NCBI GenBank assembly: GCA_030539035.1
Contig: JAUNSU010000010.1
Location: 1 to 58,708, forward strand
Source of the DNA: Planctomycetia bacterium
GTDB lineage: Bacteria; Planctomycetota; Planctomycetia; Pirellulales; Thermoguttaceae
Length of the DNA stretch: 58,708 bases
Direction of reading: 5' to 3'
The position numbers and the translations under genes are program-made. Each line of letters starts with the position of its first letter. Position 1 is the first letter of the stretch. Shown piece by piece: positions 44,801 through 52,522 of the stretch. The notes under the pieces were generated by a model. That model did not search any database, was not told where the DNA came from, and saw nothing but the letters and a program-made list of their open reading frames with translations.

Positions 44801-45959
44801 CGCCCCCTTCCATTCCGCCGACATCGATATGCAGAGGATCCACCTTTTCGCCGAATACTCCCCCTTTTGCGCAGAAATCGTAATAGGTTTTTCCAGTGGG
44901 ACTTTGAACATCGGTTTGGCAAACGACCTGATAATCGCCGGGCATCAATTTGAGATCATATCCGAACTCATAATATCCTTCGGCATCCGTTTTTGTCGAA
45001 CTGATCTGTTCTCCATTGTGCATCAAAACGACTTCAACACTCGCGAGAGGAGTGTCTTCATCCTCGGGATCATAATTGCAATCGACATCATGATCGGCGT
45101 AAACATATCCGGAGATCAGAATCGGCTTGGGGGTCAAGCTGATCTGATCATAAAGTCCGGCGGACCAGATCCCTTCTCCCCCATCGGAAATATCGTAAGG
45201 AAGTTCCTGTTCATTGAAAGCCTGAACCAGCGCGTTGGGGCGAGTCTGTTCAACATCGAAGTTTTCCAGATACATCCCTTCCCAATTTTCGGTTTCGTAA
45301 TGGGTCGAGGTGAAGGATGCGGAGATCCATGATCCGGCAATATCTTTTACCGAGGCGAGGGATCCGCCGAATTCGGCTCCTTCGACAATTCCGGTATTGT
45401 TCAGGGAACGGTCCTGGGTATTGTATTCATCGACATCGATCGTGAAAACGAGATTATCGCCCGAATGGAAACCGCTTAACTTTAAGGTAAGAATGCTTCC
45501 GCCGTCTTCAACGAGAACGGAATCAATCTGGATATCGGAGGAGGTTTCCGCTTCAACGAGTTTGAATCCGGAAGCCGCATAGACACCCCGGACGTTTCCT
45601 TCACCGCCGTCGGCAATGGTATCAAAGAAGGCTTCCCCGTTCGAAAGTTGACCGTCTTTATTCTTGTCCAGATTGATCGTGATCGTATCGCAGGTTGTCG
45701 AATTTTCTCCGCCGACCCAGGCGATATAGAATTTATCGCCGAGATCTTCCGCAGCCTGTTCAACGTAAACGGCGCCTACGGAAATGGGATCCGCCGCGAG
45801 CAGTTCCCTTTTTTCCAGTTCTTCAAGCCGGCAGATCCTGTTCAGTTGATGTTTGCACTGCTTTCTTCTTAATCCGCGATGTTTGCGGCGGCGGGGAAGA
45901 TCAGAAACCGAATCAGGCGCAATCGCTTGTTTTTCCGTAAAATTATTCGACGTTTTCAC
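41808..45959 (-). CDS. Giant surface protein with SdrD/Cna-B-like and FG-GAP-like repeats
   Basis: 1383 residues. The N-terminus is basic and contains the planctomycete LEPR-type motif LEELEKRELLAAD (45-57), a known export or sorting tag of planctomycete giant proteins. A beta domain with acidic loops follows (60-275). Six SdrD-B-like repeats lie at about 283-395, 402-521, 525-635, 640-750, 754-871 and 879-992; the last five end in YNFGEL and share SDGKDxxGSLGG. These are likely calcium-stiffened stalks as in Cna-B adhesins. After a Pro/Tyr-rich linker come five FG-GAP/VCBS-like repeats (1126-1375; VVGDWDGDGKADIGVF type), often calcium-binding beta-propeller blades. Probably an adhesin or cell-envelope protein. 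Its upstream neighbour, 84 bp away, encodes a WD40 protein. Confidence 0.9.
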   Translation of the reverse strand: MKTSNNFTEKQAIAPDSVSDLPRRRKHRGLRRKQCKHQLNRICRLEELEKRELLAADPISVGAVYVEQAAEDLGDKFYIAWVGGENSTTCDTITINLDKNKDGQLSNGEAFFDTIADGGEGNVRGVYAASGFKLVEAETSSDIQIDSVLVEDGGSILTLKLSGFHSGDNLVFTIDVDEYNTQDRSLNNTGIVEGAEFGGSLASVKDIAGSWISASFTSTHYETENWEGMYLENFDVEQTRPNALVQAFNEQELPYDISDGGEGIWSAGLYDQISLTPKPILISGYVYADHDVDCNYDPEDEDTPLASVEVVLMHNGEQISSTKTDAEGYYEFGYDLKLMPGDYQVVCQTDVQSPTGKTYYDFCAKGGVFGEKVDPLHIDVGGMEGGDEAPDNNFSKVLPGAISGNVFEDRNDADNMESGEPGIANVEVELWKYDGTEWTYVESTFTNDQGAYRFEIDGTRVNGIRKNVNAVYQVREGAVPEEYSDGKDYIGSKGGTTDNDIFSNIEIKFGEEASEYNFGELKLGSISGNVYEDRNDNGIFSKSDEPGIEGVTVGLYQWSGEKYELLRTTTTDSKGFYSFTGLAIGYDYAVKETQPEEYSDGKDTIGSLGGISANDYFSQITILWDQHGTEYNFGELKLGSIEGNVYQDFNDDGIFDADEPGISNVRVGLYKWDGSNYLKIAETVSDERGHYIFSDLDINEEYAVKEEAQPDGFSDGKDAVGSLGGSLGNDELSSIEVAWDEHGIDYNFGELKKGSISGYVYADDNNDGVFDKTEKPIANTTVELYILKDGEYTKIAETKTNESGFYKFSDLDINQQYALKEIQPEGWDDGKDTLGTISGKEGTVGKVAGNDHFTDIGIKWDEHGINYNFGELAPPEPGKISGYVYVDSNDNGILEDGEKRIEGVEIILWQWDAVNQEYVKTGRTQTTDSNGYYRFGNLTPDNTYRVTEVQPVKYNDGKDTVGTLGGSMKNDDLYDIVVKSGEHGQQYNFGELEIPSETPPPGDVPYGNYTPTPSLYVPGNTYYSGSGPNFNYTFEPPMLSTHTVNYFGGGGLPSSYSWHLSVLNGGYPRSIEGLNSTAGYRSYLNAGEYVNVSFSANDRLDGGEWLIRGKDGSVASRYTFGASDAVPVVGDWNGNGLASIGIFVNGKWFLDRNGDGVWDEDDLWAEMGNKTDQPVVGDWDGDGKADIGVFGPQWTGDPLAIASEPGLPSDLNEYVNVSRPKNVPPEFNNATPGHRTLVHRNNGQLRLDLIDHVFEYGNEGDIAITGDWSGDGVSKIGVYRKDKWFLDINGNGRWDEGDVLVENFGEAGGIPVVADFNGDGIDEIGLFHNGKWSIDTNGDYRADVFFTFGQEGDKPAAADFDGDGSAEAAVYRSNSNVAVSTER

Positions 45960-46043
45960 AATGGAACTCCCTATCTCTTTTCAGTATTGAAAACCCGTTC
46001 CTTCGATGGATCTCTCATTCAAAGGGATCACCGATCCGGTTTA

Positions 46044-47069
46044 TTATTTATTGTTCAAGGCCTTTTCCAGATCCCAGTATCTTACCGTTGTATCAAAGCT
46101 GCCCGATGCCAGCTCATTTTTCAGGGGATCAAAGCGGAGTACAGCAACGGTTCCAGTATGTCCGGCCGCATAGGCTATTTCTTTTCCCTTGTTCAGATCC
46201 CAGATTCGAACAACGTTCAGGCTGTCGCCGGTTGCGATTCGCCCGTTTCCGCAAAAGATCAGACTGTAGATCAGTCCGGCGTCGACCGGGATCCGCTTGA
46301 TATTTTCACCATTGACCGTATTCCAAACGGAAAGGACATTATCCTCACCTCCCGCGGCGATCGTACTGCTTTCCGGATTAAAGGCAAGAGCATTGACTCG
46401 ACGGGATCCATGCCGCAAATCGAAGAGCCGTTTTCCGGCTTTTGTATCCCAGATCCGAACGATCCCATTTCTTCCGGCGGCGGCCAAAAGCGTTCCATCG
46501 GGAGAAAAGACAATGGATCGCAGGAACGGACTGGGCGCGTCCCATTTTGTGATCAGCTGCCCGGATTGGGAATCGAACAGATAAACAGCCGCTTCCGATC
46601 CGCCGACGGCCAAAATTTTGCCGTTCGGAGAATAAACCACGCTTCGTCCGCCGGGAACTTTGATATCGAACGTTTTTTCAAGGGAATAGTCTGTATTATT
46701 CCAGATCTTGATCGTTCCGTTCTGTCCGAGCGTTGCAAGACGGGATCCATCCGGAGAAATGTCCAATCCGCGAATCCAGTCTTCATCCGCTTTAAAATGC
46801 TTTAAAAGCTCTCCGGACCGGACATTCCAGACCGCGCAGCCGCAATCGTCTCCTCCGGTAATGATTTTGTCGCCGGATCCCGAAAAAACAAGCGCCGTAA
46901 TCACCGGATACTTGTCCACGTCCGGAAAAGTAAACGTCAACAGCCGCTTTTCCTTGAGTTCATAAGATCCTTCCGCTCCGAAAAGATCGTTCTTCGCCGA
47001 CTGTCCGGAAAAAAGCGCCAGAATCATTGCAATAAGGAATAATCTCGTTAAAATGCCCGATAAATGCAT
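46044..47069 (-). CDS. Secreted WD40-repeat protein
   Basis: 341 residues from the ATG at 47069. Signal peptide MHLSGILTRLFLIAMILALFSG. Seven or so WD40 blades follow: YPVITALVFSGSGDKI...AVWN, WIRGLDISPDGSRLATLG...IKIW, GRSVVYSPNGKILAVGG, RSIVFSPDGTLLAAAGRN...VRIWD, VNALAFNPESSTIAAGGED...SVWN, LIYSLIFCGNGRIATGD...VRIWD and TVAVLRFDPLKNELASGSFD...RYWD. A beta-propeller scaffold with no enzymatic site visible. Same strand as the giant surface protein and 84 bp upstream, so possibly co-expressed with it. Confidence 0.88.
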   Translation of the reverse strand: MHLSGILTRLFLIAMILALFSGQSAKNDLFGAEGSYELKEKRLLTFTFPDVDKYPVITALVFSGSGDKIITGGDDCGCAVWNVRSGELLKHFKADEDWIRGLDISPDGSRLATLGQNGTIKIWNNTDYSLEKTFDIKVPGGRSVVYSPNGKILAVGGSEAAVYLFDSQSGQLITKWDAPSPFLRSIVFSPDGTLLAAAGRNGIVRIWDTKAGKRLFDLRHGSRRVNALAFNPESSTIAAGGEDNVLSVWNTVNGENIKRIPVDAGLIYSLIFCGNGRIATGDSLNVVRIWDLNKGKEIAYAAGHTGTVAVLRFDPLKNELASGSFDTTVRYWDLEKALNNK

Positions 47070-47100
47070 CTTGACCCCGTCTTTTATATAAAATTTCTTT

Positions 47101-47271
47101 TTATGTCCCTTCAAAAAGGAACATTTCGTACTGAACGGTGTTCCAAAATTTGATTGTTTTCATTTTTTGAAGATCAATCAATTCGGGGAACATCATCCCT
47201 GAAGGCAACAATAAATGTCCTGAAGCCATTTCTCTTGTTGCCGAATCAATAATTCCTATTTCGTATTTCAT
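47101..47271 (-). CDS. Small hypothetical protein, uncertain
   Basis: A 56-codon frame from the ATG at 47271, ending 32 bp before the WD40 start. The product (MKYEIGIIDSATREMASG at its start) has a protein-like composition and a weak GGGA before the ATG. No homologue recognised; may be noise. Confidence 0.28.
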   Translation of the reverse strand: MKYEIGIIDSATREMASGHLLLPSGMMFPELIDLQKMKTIKFWNTVQYEMFLFEGT

Positions 47272-47623
47272 TCCCGCTTTCTTGCATATAATCAAAAAGA
47301 GAGGGATTTGTAATCGATATATCGGCAATTATGATTTAAAAGAAAAGTCAAAAAGTGAATATATTTACATTTATTGCAAATATTCCATGAATTATGATAA
47401 TATAAGATAAATAGAAAAGATAAATAAGTGAAATTTTACCGTTTTTAGGGATTTTAACACTCTCCTGCGCGGGACAATCGATACATCATTTTTTTTAACA
47501 AAAGAAAATTCTGTATTTTATATTGGAAGGAAATTTATTATAATGTATACTGGATAGGGGAAATTTTTTCTTTCCGAGATTTTTGGACTTTCCTTTTGCC
47601 TTTTACCGAGGGCGGAAAGCCGG
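47272..47623. other. AT-rich divergent intergenic region
   Basis: 352 bp between the WD40 side and the MacA-like gene. Very AT-rich around 47340-47540, with no identifiable repeat, RNA or confident promoter. Confidence 0.45.
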
Positions 47624-50353
47624 ATGAATCGGAGGGATATCTCCGCACGAGTTGGGAAACACGAAAAACAAGGGAAAATGGTTTTATCCATTTCCCATAA
47701 AGAAATAGGATCAACAGTTTCTGTGAGAAAGTGCATGAAAACGAATAATGATAATGGCCGGGACATCCGTTCTTCCTTTGAAAAAACCGGATCGAAAAAG
47801 AGATCTGCTTCAAAATCGCATAAAAGGGGGGCTTTGTCCCGCAGACTCCTTTGGCTCCTCTTTTTCCTTGCCGTATTCTCCGGGGGCGGATATTATTCCT
47901 GGCAGTGGTTTTCCGGAAAAAAGACCCGAAAGATCAATGTGATTCAGGTTCCTGTCGTTCGCGGAACCTTTCTTCACGAAGTGGTCGGGAAAGGAAGCGC
48001 CGAAAGCGGAAAGAATGTCGATATTATCAATCAGGTTGAAGGATCTTCGACAATTGTGGAATTGATCCCGGAAGGGGAGGCTGTCGAAGAGGGAGCGGTT
48101 CTCGTTCGTCTGGATACCCAGGATATCGATGATAAAGTCAATTCCCAGCAGATCAAATACAATTCCTCTCTCGCAACGGTTGCTTCTTCCCAGGCGACAT
48201 TGCGAACGGCCGAGCTTTCTCTTGAAGAATACATCGAAGGAACCTTTGAACAGGAATGGACGCAGATCGAAAACAAGATCTTTTCGAATCGGGAAACACA
48301 AAAGCAGAACGCGGACAGTGTTCGCTATTCCGAGCGTCTTTTGCAGCTTGGATACACAACGACCGCCCAGCTGGAAATTGACCGGGTTACCGAGCAAAAA
48401 GCGATCAACGATGTCAAGGGATCCCTTCTTGAACAGCTTGTACTGCTGAAATATACGAGTGAAAAAAAGATCACGGACCTTCTTTCGAGCATAGAGACGG
48501 CGAAAGCGAATTTAAATTCGAACACCTATACGAACAAATTGGATAAAGACCGTTTGGATCACTATGTTGAGCAGCAGAAACTTTGCACCATCAAGGCGCC
48601 GCAGGCGGGCCAGGTGGTTTACGCGAATCAGGATTCCCGGCCGGGCAGAAGTGAATCGGAAATGATCAAGGACGGGGCCTCCGTTCGAAAAGGACAGATC
48701 ATGATTCGGCTTCCGGATCCCGCGCAAATGCAGGTTAAAGCGATGATCAACGAAGCGAATATTTCCAACGTTCAAGTCGGAATGAAGGCGATTCTTTCTT
48801 TTGACGCGATTACGAACAAACAATACAAGGGAGAAGTGGTCAAGGTCAACCGATATCCGGAGATCGTATGGATGTCTTCGGCGAAGGACTACGTTACCAT
48901 CATCAAAATCAACGACGATACCCAGGATATTCGGACCGGATTGACCGCGGAAGTTCGAATTGTCGCCAAAGAACTCGAAAATGTTCTTTTACTTCCGGTT
49001 CAATGTATTGTGGAATCAGGACATAAAACATTTTGCCTGATCTGCAAGGAAGGAAAATGGTCGTATAAGGAAGTTCTTCTGGGTCCTTCCAACGATAAGG
49101 AAGTGATTATTCTTAAAGGCGTCAATGAAGGAGATGTTGTTGTTGCCGGAGCGCGCCAATACAAGGATGAACTGACCCTTCCTGATGATGCGGAGCCCTC
49201 TCTTTATGAAGATAAAACCGCGAAAACGGAGAAAAAAGAAAAAGGGGAAAGTACCGCCGCTCCTGATCCTTTGAAGGCGCCCGTATCGGGAGAAATGCCC
49301 GGAGCGCCCGGCGAAGGAAAAAAATTCCCCGGAATGCCCGGACAGATGCCTCCCGGAATCCAGGGGGGAGCTCCAGGTCAAATGCCCGCCGGAATGCCGA
49401 GCGGTATGCAAGGTCCCGGACAAGGACAAATGCCTGCTGGGATGATGCCTGGACAGGGGGGAATGCCCGGCGGACAGATGCCCGCAGGATTTAATCCCGA
49501 AAAGAGAGGAAAATTCAATCGGAACCGGGAAAATGCCAAAAAGAAGGACGAAAATGAAAATACGGAACTCCTGAATATCCAGTCCGAGGAAGAAGTTCAT
49601 AATCAGCTCCTTCGGATCGAACCGATGAAAAAGTATTTTGAATTGACCGCGATGGAATTTTGCCGAAAACTGGATGTCAATCGCGATAAGATCATTAAAA
49701 AGGAAGAAGTGGAAAAAGTCGCTCCGGAATTGATTCCCTTCTTTGCGAGCTGGGATCGAAATAAAGACGGCCAATGGTCCCAAACGGACTTTGTGATTGG
49801 TTTTTGCGAATCCCGGAATCTTTATCAAAAATCGGAACGTTTATTCAACGCTGGGAAAGGCGTTTCTGGAGAAAATGGAAATTCCAGCGGAAAATCCGCG
49901 TTCCAGGAATGGCTGGAATCCAATCCGGAAAAGATCTTTGCCGAATTGGATCATAATAAAGATGGTGTTCTTACTGAAAAAGAGTATCCTGTCGCTCAAT
50001 TTGAATTTTTCAAAGGGATCATGAAAAGGTTTGATACGGATTCCAATAATGAAATTTCAAAAGAGGAATTCCAAAAAGGATTTGCGGAACTGAAAGCGAG
50101 AAGGGAAAGAAGTGATTCTCAATCAGGGCGAAATCCTTCCGGAGATCGCTCCGGCGGGAGAAGATCCCGAAAATCGGATGGAGAGTCGGCGCCAAAGCTG
50201 TTCTCACCGGATTCGAAGCCGGAAACGGTTCCTTCCGCCGAAAAAGGATCCTTGTCGTCTGAAGGCCCGGCGAACGAGAACGTTCCCTCCGGTCCCGAAA
50301 AGGATAAAAAGCCGATTCCTCCGAAAAATTCGTCGGAAAAACCTGTTCCGTAA
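47624..50353 (+). CDS. MacA-like efflux adaptor fused to a C-terminal EF-hand domain
   Basis: Up to 909 residues; the start is uncertain (ATGs at 47624, 47678 and 47735 are possible). A basic N-terminus and one TM helix (RRLLWLLFFLAVFSGGGYY, about 73-91) precede a HlyD/MacA adaptor: lipoyl halves (VVGKGSAESGKNVDII and KLCTIKAPQAGQVVYA), a coiled-coil hairpin (about 175-310), a beta barrel (MQVKAMINEANISNVQVGMKAILSF) and a membrane-proximal domain to about 515. A Gly/Pro/Met/Gln-rich linker (about 555-622) follows, then four EF-hand loops at 684-695, 711-722, 776-787 and 804-815 (e.g. DRNKDGQWSQTD, DHNKDGVLTEKE), and a Ser/Pro/Lys tail. MacA adaptors do not normally carry EF-hands. The next two genes encode the partner ABC exporter, so this is the adaptor of that tripartite pump. 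Confidence 0.9.
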   Translation: MNRRDISARVGKHEKQGKMVLSISHKEIGSTVSVRKCMKTNNDNGRDIRSSFEKTGSKKRSASKSHKRGALSRRLLWLLFFLAVFSGGGYYSWQWFSGKKTRKINVIQVPVVRGTFLHEVVGKGSAESGKNVDIINQVEGSSTIVELIPEGEAVEEGAVLVRLDTQDIDDKVNSQQIKYNSSLATVASSQATLRTAELSLEEYIEGTFEQEWTQIENKIFSNRETQKQNADSVRYSERLLQLGYTTTAQLEIDRVTEQKAINDVKGSLLEQLVLLKYTSEKKITDLLSSIETAKANLNSNTYTNKLDKDRLDHYVEQQKLCTIKAPQAGQVVYANQDSRPGRSESEMIKDGASVRKGQIMIRLPDPAQMQVKAMINEANISNVQVGMKAILSFDAITNKQYKGEVVKVNRYPEIVWMSSAKDYVTIIKINDDTQDIRTGLTAEVRIVAKELENVLLLPVQCIVESGHKTFCLICKEGKWSYKEVLLGPSNDKEVIILKGVNEGDVVVAGARQYKDELTLPDDAEPSLYEDKTAKTEKKEKGESTAAPDPLKAPVSGEMPGAPGEGKKFPGMPGQMPPGIQGGAPGQMPAGMPSGMQGPGQGQMPAGMMPGQGGMPGGQMPAGFNPEKRGKFNRNRENAKKKDENENTELLNIQSEEEVHNQLLRIEPMKKYFELTAMEFCRKLDVNRDKIIKKEEVEKVAPELIPFFASWDRNKDGQWSQTDFVIGFCESRNLYQKSERLFNAGKGVSGENGNSSGKSAFQEWLESNPEKIFAELDHNKDGVLTEKEYPVAQFEFFKGIMKRFDTDSNNEISKEEFQKGFAELKARRERSDSQSGRNPSGDRSGGRRSRKSDGESAPKLFSPDSKPETVPSAEKGSLSSEGPANENVPSGPEKDKKPIPPKNSSEKPVP

Positions 50354-50435
50354 GGCCTGATTTTCAGAGTGAAATGATCCGTATTATCCTGTATTTCATT
50401 CAGAAGCTGTTCAAAGAAAACGATAAGGGAAAGCC

Positions 50436-51158
50436 GTGTCCGAAGAAATCAAATATGCTGCCCGATTAACCGGAGTATCCCGGGAATATGTCTTAAAGGG
50501 AGAGACCGTTCGCGCTCTTCGCGGAGTCGATCTTTCCGTTCCCGAAGGAGATTTTGTCGCCATTATGGGGGCGTCGGGATCCGGAAAAAGTACGATGCTC
50601 AATTTGCTCGGATGTTTGGATCGGCCAACGCATGGAACGATCGTTCTCGGGAATGATGATGTCACCAAGATGGATGATTTTCATCTTTCCTGCATTCGCG
50701 CTTCCCGAATCGGATTTGTCTTTCAATCTTACAATCTGATCGCGCAGCTCACGGTGATCGAGAATATTGAAGTGCCCCTTTTTTATCAGGGAAATGTGAA
50801 TCGCGCTTCCCGGAAGCGATGTATTGAATTGGCCGGAATGGTCGGATTGAGCGACCGGTTGAATCATCGTCCGACGCAGCTTTCCGGCGGTCAGCAGCAG
50901 CGGGTTGCCATCGCGCGCAGCCTGGTCAACGATCCCTATTTTATCCTCGCGGATGAACCGACTGGAAACCTCGATTCGAAAACGACCGGTGAGATCCTTG
51001 ATCTCCTTGATCGTTTAAACGACGAAGGGCGGACCATTATCCTGGTGACCCATGAAGACGAAGTCGGTTCGCGAAGCCGAAGAATTGTCCGTCTTCGCGA
51101 TGGTTTAGTCGAATCGGATGTTCGGCACCGGCCTATTGTGAATTCCCCAAAAAACTGA
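50436..51158 (+). CDS. MacB/LolD-type ABC transporter ATPase
   Basis: 240 residues. The GTG at 50436 is the start, with ATAAGGGA upstream. Walker A GASGSGKST (45-53), Q-loop FVFQSYNLIAQLTVIENI, signature LSGGQQQRVAIARSL, Walker B FILADEPTGNLDSK and switch His in VTHEDEVGSR. These are the MacB/LolD/FtsE-subfamily hallmarks. It powers the permease encoded 13 nt downstream. In E. coli MacB the ATPase and permease are one chain; here they are separate, as in many other bacteria. Substrate unknown (peptides, lipoproteins, toxins or macrolides are known for relatives). Confidence 0.95.
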   Translation: MSEEIKYAARLTGVSREYVLKGETVRALRGVDLSVPEGDFVAIMGASGSGKSTMLNLLGCLDRPTHGTIVLGNDDVTKMDDFHLSCIRASRIGFVFQSYNLIAQLTVIENIEVPLFYQGNVNRASRKRCIELAGMVGLSDRLNHRPTQLSGGQQQRVAIARSLVNDPYFILADEPTGNLDSKTTGEILDLLDRLNDEGRTIILVTHEDEVGSRSRRIVRLRDGLVESDVRHRPIVNSPKN

Positions 51159-51171
51159 GAAATTTTAAGAT

Positions 51172-52512
51172 ATGCTTTATTCCATACAAACATTGCAGTT
51201 GGGTGTAAAAAGCCTTTTTCTTCATCCGATGCGTTCCCTGTTGACGGTTCTGGGTATTTTTATCGGGGTCGCCAGCGTGATTTGGCTTTTGGCCATTGGC
51301 GAAGGGATCAGTAAAAAGGCGCAGGATCAAATCGAAAGCCTTGGCGCCGACAATATCATTGTGCGGTCGATCAAACCGCCGAATGAAGTATTGAATCAGA
51401 ATCCGACCGGACGGGGAATGCAGATCCCCGCTTACGGATTGACCCGTGCTGATTATGCCCGTCTTTCCGATACCATTCCGACTATTATTCAGGTCGTTCC
51501 TGTCCGCGAATTTCGTCAAACCTTTCAGAAGGGAAGAAGAAAAGTCGATGGACGTCTTGTCGGATGTACTCCGGAATATATGGACATTACGAAATTGTCC
51601 GTTTTCGACGGGCGGTTTCTGAACGAGATCGATAATCGCGAATCCAAAGATAATTGCGTTTTGAGCAGCAAGACGGCGGAGATTCTTTTTCCTTATGAAA
51701 ATCCGATCGGACAGCTTGTCCGGGTAGGGGATAATTACAATTACCGCGTGGTGGGCGTAATGAATCCGAGAGCTCCTTCGGCGGGGATCGGCGGATCACT
51801 CGCGGCGCAGGATTTTTCTTATGATGTCTATATTCCTTTAAATACACTTCGAACAAGGGTCGGGGATACGGTTGTAATCCGGCGCAGCGGATCCTTTGAA
51901 GGAGAGACCGTTGAGCTTTCCCAGATCACTTTAAAGGTCGATTCCGTTGCGAATGTAATGGAGACCTCCGAGTTGATCAAGATGACCCTGCAGGACAAAC
52001 ATAAATATGAAGATTACGGGATCACGGTTCCTCTGGAACTGCTGGAACAGGCCCGAACAACGCGAATGATGTTCAACGTCTTTATGGGAATGATCGCGGG
52101 GATCTCCCTGATCGTCGGCGGAATCGGAATTATGAATATTATGCTGGCAACGGTAACCGAAAGAACCCGTGAGATCGGAATTCGAAGAGCTCTTGGCGCG
52201 AAAAGGGGAGATATTGTCCGCCAATTTCTGATCGAAACCATCGTCCTCTCCGTTGTCGGCGGCGGACTCGGAATTCTGGTCGGATTGACTTGCAAGCCGG
52301 TTACCATGTTCGTGATGGCGACTTTAAAACAGGTGAATCCGGATCTGATCGCGAGTTTGCCCGAAATTGTGCAGGAGATCAAGCCGATCATTGTTTATTG
52401 GTCGATCCCGCTGGCCTTTTTCATTTCTCTTATTATCGGAGTGGTTTTCGGTCTTTATCCTGCGGTCCGTGCGGCGAAAATGGATCCGATCGAAGCCCTT
52501 CGGCATGAATAA
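51172..52512 (+). CDS. MacB/FtsX-type ABC transporter permease
   Basis: 446 residues. Four TM helices in the MacB order: one near residues 20-45 (LLTVLGIFIGVASVIWLLAIGEG), a periplasmic domain of about 230 residues, and three C-terminal helices (MGMIAGISLIVGGIGIMNIM, LIETIVLSVVGGGLGILVGL, IPLAFFISLIIGVVFGLYPAV). The ATPase-coupling stretch ATVTERTREIGIRRALGAKRGDI and the closing AVRAAKMDPIEALRHE are the family signatures. With the adaptor at 47624 and the ATPase it forms a MacAB-like exporter. An outer-membrane channel gene (TolC-like) is not in the window. Confidence 0.94.
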   Translation: MLYSIQTLQLGVKSLFLHPMRSLLTVLGIFIGVASVIWLLAIGEGISKKAQDQIESLGADNIIVRSIKPPNEVLNQNPTGRGMQIPAYGLTRADYARLSDTIPTIIQVVPVREFRQTFQKGRRKVDGRLVGCTPEYMDITKLSVFDGRFLNEIDNRESKDNCVLSSKTAEILFPYENPIGQLVRVGDNYNYRVVGVMNPRAPSAGIGGSLAAQDFSYDVYIPLNTLRTRVGDTVVIRRSGSFEGETVELSQITLKVDSVANVMETSELIKMTLQDKHKYEDYGITVPLELLEQARTTRMMFNVFMGMIAGISLIVGGIGIMNIMLATVTERTREIGIRRALGAKRGDIVRQFLIETIVLSVVGGGLGILVGLTCKPVTMFVMATLKQVNPDLIASLPEIVQEIKPIIVYWSIPLAFFISLIIGVVFGLYPAVRAAKMDPIEALRHE

Positions 52513-52522
52513 GGAACGGATC

